DNA from: Pirellula sp.
GTDB taxonomy: Bacteria; Planctomycetota; Planctomycetia; Pirellulales; PNKZ01
Direction: 5' to 3'
Length of the DNA: 64,000 nt
Assembly (NCBI GenBank): GCA_013822735.1
Contig: PNKZ01000001.1
Location: 62,001-126,000 of the forward strand
The notes under the pieces are model-generated. The model did not search any database and was not told the origin of the DNA. It was given only the letters and a program-made list of their open reading frames with translations. Made by a program: the position numbers and the translations under genes. Below are positions 37,049 through 44,713 of the stretch, one piece after another (the stretch's first letter is position 1; the number at the start of each line of letters is the position of its first letter).

Positions 37049-37254
37049 GACGTAAGTCTCGCCAACTCCGCCGCGCTTCCGCGCGACTTACGTCGACGGT
37101 AAGAAACGGCCTGCGCAGATAACTGGAGTTATCTGCGCACAACCCCAAAACCCACAAGGGGTGCGCAGATACGTGGAGTTATCTGCGCAGTGACAAACTC
37201 GGAGTCGACGTAAGTCGAAGAATGCTCCCCCTCGGTTTCTATGACTTACGTCGA
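37049..37254. repeat. Nested array of TCGACGTAAGTC and TGCGCAGATAACT inverted repeats
   Basis: Two inverted pairs of the core motif (GACGTAAGTC 37049-37058 with GACTTACGTCGA 37085-37096; TCGACGTAAGTC 37205-37216 with GACTTACGTCGA 37243-37254) flank two palindromes. The first, near 37111-37139, is TGCGCAGATAACT-GG-AGTTATCTGCGCA, perfect with 13-bp arms. The second, near 37161-37189, keeps 10-bp arms. A GC/AT-mixed spacer (AACCCC ... GGGGT) lies between them. Confidence 0.75.
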
Positions 37255-37328
37255 TAAACGGCATCTTTTACGATGGAGCGAATTGCCCTGCCTCGTGTCT
37301 TCCACTCTCGCGATGAACTCCATCCTCG

Positions 37329-38114
37329 ATGATCTTCGACTGGCTCACCAATCGCCGCCGCCGGAAGCTCATCGCGCAGCCGTTTCCTGCGGCGTGGTCG
37401 GAAGTGCTCGAGAGCGACCTGCACCACTACGCCCGCCTGACGCCCGCCGAGCAAACTCGCGTACGCGACTACGTGCGCGTGTTCGTCGCCGAGAAGAATT
37501 GGGAAGGGTGCGGCGGACTGGCGCTGACCGATGAGATGAAAGTCGTGATCGCCGGGCTCGTCGCCGTGTTGGTGCTCGGCTTCCCGCCCGTCTATTTCGA
37601 CGCCGTCGTGTCGCTGTTGATCTATCCGGCCGGCTATGTGGCGCAGGAGAGTTCCACGAATCGCCACGGCGTCATCGTCGAAGGAAATTCGGTCCGGCTC
37701 GGCGAGGCTTGGTATCGAGGGCCGGTGATCTTGTCCTGGTCCGACGTCTCCGAGTGCGGCCGCGGCTTCAGCGGCGGGCGCAATGTCGTCGCGCACGAGT
37801 TTGCCCATCAGCTCGACATGCTCAACGGCCGACAAACCGACGGCGTGCCGCCGCTCGAATCCGACGCGCAACGCCGACGCTGGAACGTCGTGATGGCCCG
37901 GGAGTACGAACAACTGGTCCGCGCGTACGAGCTCAACGAACCGACGGTGCTCGATTACTACGGAGCGACGAGCCGCGTGGAGTTTTTCGCCGTCGCGACG
38001 GAGTCGTTCTTCGAAGCCCCGGGCGCTTTGCAAACGTACAACCCGGAACTGTATGCGCTGCTCCGCGACTTCTATCGCCAAGATCCGGCCTTGCGCGAAG
38101 CGAACTCCCGATAG
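37329..38114 (+). CDS. mtfA: MtfA-type zinc metallopeptidase (M90 family)
   Basis: A 261-residue protein. The zinc motif is AHEFAHQLD (His156, Glu157, His160), with the later conserved VEFFAVATESFFE region supplying the third ligand, and the family patterns WEGCGGLALTDEMK and ESSTNRHGVIVEG. In E. coli MtfA is a soluble aminopeptidase that binds the glucose regulator Mlc; Mlc is not seen here, so the partner is unknown. A hydrophobic stretch at about 72-100 belongs to the fold and is not necessarily a membrane segment. It is transcribed away from the DUF3604 operon across repeat region C; 176 bp separate it from the next sulfatase. Confidence 0.9.
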   Translation: MIFDWLTNRRRRKLIAQPFPAAWSEVLESDLHHYARLTPAEQTRVRDYVRVFVAEKNWEGCGGLALTDEMKVVIAGLVAVLVLGFPPVYFDAVVSLLIYPAGYVAQESSTNRHGVIVEGNSVRLGEAWYRGPVILSWSDVSECGRGFSGGRNVVAHEFAHQLDMLNGRQTDGVPPLESDAQRRRWNVVMAREYEQLVRAYELNEPTVLDYYGATSRVEFFAVATESFFEAPGALQTYNPELYALLRDFYRQDPALREANSR

Positions 38115-38290
38115 GGAGCCGGACGTTAGATGGTCGGCGGCTTATGGATGGTCGCCTGCTCGCTGAAACGAAAAACTTTTGCGAGGTCGCCGATAATAAC
38201 GGCGACTTGCGCGTGGCTAGAATGTCGAAGCATTCCGAAGAGTTCGCCGGCTCCCGATCGTCAACGTCCTTTTAACGCCCCGGTTGATTT

Positions 38291-40360
38291 ATGATTCGCA
38301 TCACCCCCTTCGGTCGATCGCTTTCGTTCGTGTTGCTCTGCGTCGCAACGAGCGCGAGCAGGTGTGCGGCGGCCGACCGCCCGAACTTCCTATTCCTCTA
38401 CACCGACGATCAACGTTGGGATGCGCTCGGCGTCGTGCAGCGTGAGCAAGGAGAGAAGGCGCGGTTCCCGTGGTTGGAGTCGCCGAATCTCGACCGCTTG
38501 GCCGCCGATGGGTACCGCTTTCGCAATGCGTTTGTCGTCACGTCGCTCTGCGCGCCGAGCCGCGCAGCGTTTCTCACCGGACGTTACGGGCACCTCAACG
38601 GCGTGGTCAACAATCACACGCCGTTCCCGGAAACGAGCGTGACGCATGCCTCGCTCCTGCGGGCGGCCGGCTATCGCACCGGCTATGTCGGCAAGTGGCA
38701 CATGGGAGGCCAAACAGGACAGCGTCCAGGCTTCGATTACTCCGCAAGCTTCATCGGCCAGGGCGTATTCTTCGATTGCCCCATCGAAGTGAACGGCGTG
38801 AAGACGCCGTCGACCGGTTGGGTCGACGATGTCTCGACGGAGTACGCCCGGCAGTTCATCACCGAAAACAAAGACCGGCCGTTCTCGTTGGTCGTCGGCT
38901 TCAAGACTTGCCACGGTCCGTTTACGCCGCCGGAGCGGACGGCGAAGGCTTACGAAGGCGACGAAGCGCGCGCAGTGCCGAACCTTGACGTGAAGGCCGC
39001 GTATCGCAAAGACGAATTAGAAGATGCGGTTCCGCCCGCCGCGCCGCAAAAAGGCAACGGCAAGAAGGCTGCGAAGATTGCGGCCAAGGGAACGGCGAGG
39101 ACCGGCACCAATCTCGGCATGTTTCGCGGGCTCCGAGCGATCGATGAGAACGTCGGCAAGCTCCTGGCGACGCTCGAAGAGCATGGCCTCGCCGACAATA
39201 CCGTGGTCGTCTACTCCAGCGACAACGGGTACTACCTCGGCGAACATGGTCTCGGTGATAAACGTTCGGCTTACGACGAGGCGCTCCGGGTTCCCTTGCT
39301 CGTGCGCTACCCGAAGTTGGGAAAACGCGGCGTGACGATTGATCAGATGGCGCTCAACATCGACCTGGCGCCGACGTTTCTCGACTTGGCCGGCGTGAAG
39401 ATCCCGGCCGAGATGCAAGGCCGGAGTTGGAAGCCGTTGCTCGCGGGCGAATCCGCGACCGACTGGCGGAAGTCGTACTTCTATTCCTACTTCCGCGAAG
39501 GGAAGTCGCCGACCCCGACGTTGACCGCCGTGCGCACGGAAACGGCCAAGCTCATTCGTTACCCGGGCCACGATGATTGGACGGAGATGTTTGACCTGCA
39601 GGCCGACCCGTATGAGACGAAGAACTTGTATGCCGATGCGTCGCACGCCGAACTTCGCCGCGCGTTGGAAGCTGAGTATGAGAAACAGGCGAAGGCCGTC
39701 GATTACCATGTGCCGAAATTTGCCGACGAGAAAGTGCTGCCGTCCGATCCCAAACCGTTGAATGCTTGGGTACTCGACTATCGCTTTGATCGCGATGAGA
39801 AGGACCGAGTCGTCGATGCCTCGGGCCGCGGCAACGACGGCGTGGCGCAAGGGACGACGCTCGTGAAAGCTTCGACGGCTGCGGTCGGCGGGCGAAAGTT
39901 CGACGGCAAAGGACACATTAACGTGAAGAACTCGCCGAGCCTCGACCCGAGCGTGGGGCCCTGGACCGTGGAAGCGACGTTCGTCGCCGACGCGGCCGAT
40001 GCGATGGTCTTGGCTCGCGGCGGACAATCGAACGGCTACGCGTTGTATCTCGTCGCGGGGAAGCCGACGTTTACTTACACGACCCCGGCCGGCCGGAAGA
40101 CGTTCGCCGCCAAGAAACCGATCGAAGGGAAGCGGGCGACGGTCGCCGTGCGACTGACCGAAGCGAAACGCGTCGTGATCTCGGTCGACGGCAAGCAGGC
40201 GGCCGAAGGGCGCTTGCCGCAATGGATCGGCGGTGATCCGAACGACGACATGCAGATCGGCGACGATCTCCGTTCGCCGGTATTGGAAACGAAAGTGCCG
40301 GCATTTCGCGGAACCATTGAGCGAGTACGGATTTTCAACGGCGAAGCGCCGCAAGAGTGA
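38291..40360 (+). CDS. Secreted sulfatase with C-terminal LamG-like domain
   Basis: A 689-residue two-part enzyme. Signal peptide (about 8-27), metal-binding YTDDQRWDALG, activation motif TSLCAPSRAAFLTGRYGHLNG (Cys87), GKWHMGG and SSDNGYYLGEHGL. The CAPSR form with TDDQRWD resembles the S1_11-type (N-acetylglucosamine-6-sulfatase-like) group. A Lys/Ala-rich insert occurs near 250-265. From about 495 a concanavalin A/LamG-like domain follows (YRFDRDEKDRVVDASGRGNDG, FDGKGHINVKNSPSLDP), probably for carbohydrate binding. The esterase gene starts 14 bp after its stop, so they form one operon. Confidence 0.9.
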   Translation: MIRITPFGRSLSFVLLCVATSASRCAAADRPNFLFLYTDDQRWDALGVVQREQGEKARFPWLESPNLDRLAADGYRFRNAFVVTSLCAPSRAAFLTGRYGHLNGVVNNHTPFPETSVTHASLLRAAGYRTGYVGKWHMGGQTGQRPGFDYSASFIGQGVFFDCPIEVNGVKTPSTGWVDDVSTEYARQFITENKDRPFSLVVGFKTCHGPFTPPERTAKAYEGDEARAVPNLDVKAAYRKDELEDAVPPAAPQKGNGKKAAKIAAKGTARTGTNLGMFRGLRAIDENVGKLLATLEEHGLADNTVVVYSSDNGYYLGEHGLGDKRSAYDEALRVPLLVRYPKLGKRGVTIDQMALNIDLAPTFLDLAGVKIPAEMQGRSWKPLLAGESATDWRKSYFYSYFREGKSPTPTLTAVRTETAKLIRYPGHDDWTEMFDLQADPYETKNLYADASHAELRRALEAEYEKQAKAVDYHVPKFADEKVLPSDPKPLNAWVLDYRFDRDEKDRVVDASGRGNDGVAQGTTLVKASTAAVGGRKFDGKGHINVKNSPSLDPSVGPWTVEATFVADAADAMVLARGGQSNGYALYLVAGKPTFTYTTPAGRKTFAAKKPIEGKRATVAVRLTEAKRVVISVDGKQAAEGRLPQWIGGDPNDDMQIGDDLRSPVLETKVPAFRGTIERVRIFNGEAPQE

Positions 40361-40374
40361 GAGCGAAGGTTACC

Positions 40375-41634
40375 ATGCGTCGTATTGCAACAACCGCTCT
40401 GATGTTCGTCGCTGCCGCTTGTCGCCATGAGGCGCTCGCGGCCGCAGAGCCGGCGTTGCGCGGACATCAGCCGCGGATGAGCGTCGTCGCGCCGACGCGG
40501 CTCGATTGGGTGTTCGCCTTGGCGAATCAGAGCCCCGCGGAACCGCCGGCCGATTGGCTCAAAGGGTACGACTCGACGCGGCAACGTTACGAACTTTACG
40601 TGCCGCGCACGGTGAACCCGACGAAGCCGACCGCGCTGGTGCTCTTTATTTCCGCCGGCAATGATCCGGCGGGCCTCGCGCAGTGGCGCACCGTGTGCGA
40701 TGCCACGGGGATGTTATTTGCCTCGCCGTACGGAGCGGGCAACAGTACCAATGGCCCCGAGCGCACACGGATCGTGCTCGATGTGTTGGACGACGTGCGG
40801 CGGCGGTTTGCGATCGATGCCGATCGAACGTACCTCGGCGGATTCTCCGGGGGTGCGCGCGTCGCTTGTCGGATCGCGTTCGCATTGCCGGAGTACTTCG
40901 GCGGGGTCGTGCCGGTGTGTGCGGCGGAGAGCCTGCGCGAGGAGGCTTGGCTGCGGCAGCGCGTCATTGAGCGCTTGAGCGCGGCCTTGATCACGGGGGA
41001 GACCGACTTCAATCGGGGCGAGATCGAAAGGTTCCGCGGACCGCTGCTAACCGACGTCGGCGTGCGGACCAAAGTCTGGATGGTGCCGAAGCTGGGTCAC
41101 GGCTTGCCTGCGGCAAGCGTTTTCGCCGAGGTGCTTCGCTGGTTAGAAGAAGGCGTTCCGGAGCGACGACGCTTGGCTACGAAATGGCTTGCGATTCGCG
41201 TCGCCGCAGAGGCGCCATCGCGCGCAGCTTGGTCGCACTCGCTCATGGACGAAGCGAAGACGCGATTGAAGTCGCCCGCGACGCTCTATTCAGGCCTGTC
41301 GCAATTGCAGGGAATTGCCGTTCGCTGGAACGACTTGCCGGCCGCTGCGGAGGCCAACGAGATTCTCGCGGAATACGAAGCGCGGACGGAGCGTCCTTGG
41401 GAGATGGACGACTTGGCCGAGCAGCGAAAGTTTCTCTTGGCCGAAGCTCGAGGACTCGCGGCCTACGCGACCGGACCGCTCGCGCCGCAGTATGAAAAGC
41501 AACGGGCGGGCATGGCCGGCGCCGCGCTGGAACGTTGGCAACTGCTCCTGGCCGACGATCCCGACGCGCCCGCCGGCCGCGAGGCGCAGCAACGCATTGC
41601 GGAACTGATGAAGCTGGTAAACGAATCGAAGTGA
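40375..41634 (+). CDS. Secreted alpha/beta hydrolase, PHB-depolymerase/esterase-D-like
   Basis: A 419-residue protein with a signal peptide (about 1-23). The esterase fold reads RYELYVPRTVNPTKPTALVLFI, FASPYGAGNSTNG and the nucleophile elbow GGFSGGARVA with Ser158; Asp in TGETDFNRG and His in PKLGHGLPAA complete a plausible triad. The C-terminal 140 residues are helical and Ala/Glu-rich, as in planctomycete relatives. The ATG at 40375 has GAAGG 6 nt upstream; an overlapping GTG at 40357 is less likely. It follows a sulfatase in the same operon, so it may remove ester groups from the same polysaccharide. Confidence 0.85.
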   Translation: MRRIATTALMFVAAACRHEALAAAEPALRGHQPRMSVVAPTRLDWVFALANQSPAEPPADWLKGYDSTRQRYELYVPRTVNPTKPTALVLFISAGNDPAGLAQWRTVCDATGMLFASPYGAGNSTNGPERTRIVLDVLDDVRRRFAIDADRTYLGGFSGGARVACRIAFALPEYFGGVVPVCAAESLREEAWLRQRVIERLSAALITGETDFNRGEIERFRGPLLTDVGVRTKVWMVPKLGHGLPAASVFAEVLRWLEEGVPERRRLATKWLAIRVAAEAPSRAAWSHSLMDEAKTRLKSPATLYSGLSQLQGIAVRWNDLPAAAEANEILAEYEARTERPWEMDDLAEQRKFLLAEARGLAAYATGPLAPQYEKQRAGMAGAALERWQLLLADDPDAPAGREAQQRIAELMKLVNESK

Positions 41635-41696
41635 ATCGCGCAAGCGCGAGACGCTCGGTTTAGCAAAGTTGTTCAAGTACTTTAAGGCACAAAAAT

Positions 41697-43154
41697 ATGA
41701 CGACTGCTCCGCTCGCCCGCTGGCGCCAACTAGGAATCGTTCTTGCGGCGATCATCGCCTCGACCGCCTGGAGCGCCCCTCGTTGTGAAGCCGCGCCGAA
41801 TATTGTTCTGTTTCTCGCCGATGATCTCGGCTACGGCGATCTCGGTTGCTTCGGGCATCCGATTATCCAAACGCCGAATCTTGACAAGTTCGCCGGCCAA
41901 GGCGTTCGGCTGACGCAGTGTTACTCGGCGAGCGCGGTGTGCAGCCCTTCGCGCTCGGCGCTTTTGACCGGGCGCACGCCGCACCGCAACGGCGTCTATA
42001 CGTGGATCGCCGAAGGGGCCGAAGTGCATCTGCGCACCAGTGAAATTGCTTTGCCGAAGTTATTGAAACAGGCCGGCTACACGACGTGTCATACGGGCAA
42101 GTGGCACTTGAACGGACTCTTCAATAACCCGGCACAACCGCAGCCCGGCGACCACGGCTACGATTGGTGGCTCGCGACGCAGAACAACGCAGGCCCAAGC
42201 CATGAGAATCCGAGCAACTTCGTGCGGAACGGCGAAGCAGTCGGCCGGCTCGAAGGGTACTCGGCGCCGCTCGTGGCGGCCGAGGCGAGCACTTGGCTCA
42301 AGGAAAAGCGTGATCCCAAGAAGCCGTTCTATCTGGCCGTCTGGACGCACGAGCCGCACTACCCGATTAAGTCGGCGCCGGAGTTCAAGGCCCGCTATCC
42401 GGACCTTGCGGACGACGTGCAGCGCGAGCATCACGCCAACGTCACGCAGATGGATCACGCGTTCGGGCAGCTGATGCAGACGCTCGACGAGTTGAAGCTG
42501 ACGGACGAGACGTTTGTGTTTTTCACTTCGGACAATGGGCCGGAAGGGGACGGCATCAAGTCGCCGGGCCGCGGATCCAGCGGCGGCTTGCGCGGGCGGA
42601 AGCGCGATATGCACGAAGGGGGCATTCGCGTGCCGGGCCTCGCGCGCTGGCCGGGCAAGATCAAGCCGGGCACCACGTGCGACGTTCCGGTCGTCGGCAG
42701 TGATTTCTTTCCGACGGCGCTGGCACTGGCCGGATTGCAGCCCCCGAGCGATCGAACGATCGACGGCGTGAATATGTTGACGGCGCTCGACGGCAGCGCG
42801 ACGAAACTCGCGCGACCGCAACCGCTCTACTGGCGATTGCTAATGGCGCCCAACGCGAAGTCGGCGCTGCGCGTCGATGATTGGAAGATTCTGGCGAACG
42901 ACGGCTTCACCGAGTTTGAGCTGTATGATTTGAAGGCGGACCCTCAAGAAACGACCGATCTTAAGGAGCAGGAGCCGCAACGCTTCGCGGCGTTGCGCGA
43001 GCAACTGCTGGCGCATACGTCGTCCGTCGATGCCGAAGGGCCGGATTGGTGGAAGCGTCTGAGCCCTAGCGGCGGCACCGTGAAAAAGGAAGGTGTAAAG
43101 AAGGATGCCGCCCGCAAGAACGGCGGCAAGAAGAAGGGGCCGAAGAGCGAATGA
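41697..43154 (+). CDS. Secreted sulfatase with Lys-rich C-terminus
   Basis: A 485-residue S1 sulfatase: signal peptide (about 12-32), ADDLGYGDLGCFGHP, activation motif SAVCSPSRSALLTGR (Cys82), GKWHLNG and TSDNGPEG. The usual LYDLKADPQETTDL segment is followed by a 20-residue basic tail (KKDAARKNGGKKKGPKSE). It lies 62 bp after the esterase gene on the same strand and converges with a broken sulfatase (25 bp between the stops). Confidence 0.9.
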   Translation: MTTAPLARWRQLGIVLAAIIASTAWSAPRCEAAPNIVLFLADDLGYGDLGCFGHPIIQTPNLDKFAGQGVRLTQCYSASAVCSPSRSALLTGRTPHRNGVYTWIAEGAEVHLRTSEIALPKLLKQAGYTTCHTGKWHLNGLFNNPAQPQPGDHGYDWWLATQNNAGPSHENPSNFVRNGEAVGRLEGYSAPLVAAEASTWLKEKRDPKKPFYLAVWTHEPHYPIKSAPEFKARYPDLADDVQREHHANVTQMDHAFGQLMQTLDELKLTDETFVFFTSDNGPEGDGIKSPGRGSSGGLRGRKRDMHEGGIRVPGLARWPGKIKPGTTCDVPVVGSDFFPTALALAGLQPPSDRTIDGVNMLTALDGSATKLARPQPLYWRLLMAPNAKSALRVDDWKILANDGFTEFELYDLKADPQETTDLKEQEPQRFAALREQLLAHTSSVDAEGPDWWKRLSPSGGTVKKEGVKKDAARKNGGKKKGPKSE

Positions 43155-43179
43155 TCATGGTCTTGCCGCGCGGCGATCG

Positions 43180-43787
43180 CTATTTGGCGTCGGCTCTCTT
43201 CCATTTCTTCTTTTGCTGCTTCGCTGCCGTGCGACTTTCTTCACCGTTCCAACGACGATCGTCCCAACGCGGCGGCTGCATCGAGGAGTTCCAGCGATCG
43301 AAGAGCGCTTGCAGTTCCTGTTTCTTGTCGGGAAATTTCGTGGAGAGATCGTTTTGCTCTCCGCGATCCTCGGCCAAGTTCACGAGCATCGGTTCCAGAT
43401 CGACGCCGGCTTTGACCAGTTTCCAGTCGCCGCTGCGGACGGCGTGTTGGACGCCGAAGCGGAAGTAGAGTTCGCGCGGCGCGAGCTTGTCGGTCTTGCC
43501 TTCGAGCAAGGGGAGGAGATTCACGCCGTCGAGTTGCCGCTCCGAACGCACTTCGGCCCCTGCGGCGGCCAGGGCGGTCGGCAAGACGCCGAGCTGAATG
43601 ACCGGCTCGGTCGACACCCGCCCTGCAGGAATGCGACCTTTTGGGCCCAGCCCATGTCGTCGACGTAGAAGATCAGGATGTTCGGCTTCGCGCCGGCCGA
43701 CGCCCTGGCGATCGCGGGGACTGCTGAGACCACTGCGGCGAGCCCCAGCGCGAGCGAAACGAAGAGCGGCTTCCAGGCTTCGGACAT
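43180..43787 (-). pseudogene. Sulfatase pseudogene with internal deletion
   Basis: Two frames belong to one former sulfatase. The first encodes a signal peptide and KPNILIFYVDDMGWAQ. The second, in another frame, resumes at GRVSTEPVIQLGVLPTALAAAG and continues to the end of the fold (AVRSGDWKLVKAG, LVNLAEDRGEQNDLS, basic tail KKKWKRADAK). The whole middle, including the C-x-P-S/T-R maturation motif, GKWH and SDNG, is missing, and the join near 43615-43650 is out of frame. A working enzyme cannot result. Full relatives would need about 250 more residues. It faces an intact sulfatase tail to tail and may be a relic of local gene duplication. Confidence 0.85.
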
Positions 43788-44713
43788 TTGAGGAACTCGC
43801 AAAATCGCGGAGAGAATAGTCATGCCTAGGGCATGCGCCCGTTCGGCGGTTTATTTGCGGTTTTGCGCCGTTTGCCGGGGATTCGACGAAGTGCGGGGCT
43901 CGTGATCGGCTCCGTGCCGAGGTCGCGCAGAGGCGGCAGGCAGGCGATCGGCCCACAGCAACACGTGCCGTCAATGGCGCAACGTAGCCATGTCGATGGC
44001 GCTTGGTGGGACGCCGCCGAGAAAGCAGCGCGCGGCTAGTCTTCCCCCTTTCAACGTCGATGCTGCGCTTACCCGCCGACGGGACACTCGTGACGAGGTA
44101 GCTCGTAAATCGCGCAACGGCTCGTTGGGTCGCGACATGCGCGGCTGCGAAAAATATTTTGCCTCACGCCAATCTGTCGCCCCCACTTCGTAGCGAGTGC
44201 TTGTGTCGAGACCAAATTGACTGTGATGAAGTGCCGCGCCGCGCAAGTAACTCATTGATCTACCGAGACTACGTGCGCTGAACTCACTTAGCGCCGAAAA
44301 ATGCGGGACTACGGCTCAGTGGGGGATGATCCCCTTGAGAGTAGTACTGGTCGACAGATGCTCGGCGTGATGCATTTTCGCGACACGACACTGCGCGCGC
44401 AATTTTAAATTTTAAACTGTGCGCGCGATCGTATAGTTGGAATGCGGCTCGTTGATGACGACGCAAGTGGGAAACGATTGGGTGAATGATCACGACGCGT
44501 TCGTCTTGATTCGCCGTTCGTTTCTCGTCTGCGTCGCAAGTGGATGGTCGGCAACTCTCTTGCCCGACCGCGACGGATGCCGCCGTAGGTCCGATCAGGC
44601 GTTCGCGTCGTGAGTTCGCTCCGTTCGCGTCGCTTCCCAGTTAGGTGTTTGTGCCGGCCCGTTCGTGCGCAGAACTGCGCCAAGTGTGAATTCACGTTTT
44701 ATGTCGTTTGTGC
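43788..44713. promoter_or_regulatory. Long intergenic region upstream of the giant surface protein gene
   Basis: A 926-bp stretch with no supported gene. It is less GC-rich toward its right end. It contains a short hairpin GGGGA-TGA-TCCCC at about 44314-44326 and, at 44392-44428, GC-repeats (GCGCGC) flanking an A/T-only core AATTTTAAATTTTAA. The promoter and 5' leader of the 15.7-kb gene must lie here. Confidence 0.4.
44392..44428. repeat. GCGCGC-bordered A/T core, imperfect inverted repeat
   Basis: TGCGCGCGC (44392-44400) and TGCGCGCGA (44420-44428) border a nearly pure A/T centre of 16 bp. Such a sharp switch in composition is unique among the gaps I read and lies about 290 bp before the giant gene. 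It could be an easily melted site or a regulator-binding site. Confidence 0.45.

Larger units (their letters stand above)
36702..37328. repeat. Intergenic region C with nested palindromes, divergent promoter region
   Basis: This 627-bp gap separates the divergent DUF3604 and MtfA-like genes, so it must hold both promoters. It contains, in order, a GGCCGGCCAAA segment (about 36868) like that of block A, a double REP element (36941-37045) and a cluster of TCGACGTAAGTC and TGCGCAGATA palindromes (37049-37254). No gene is supported. Confidence 0.75.

Noticed and set aside
36702-37157. N-terminal extension of the DUF3604 gene through region C
   Set aside because: Would translate the REP doublet and palindromes; the signal peptide starting at 36701 is a proper beginning.
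36941-37254. CRISPR array
   Set aside because: The repeats are inverted, of different kinds and not regularly spaced; no cas genes are present.
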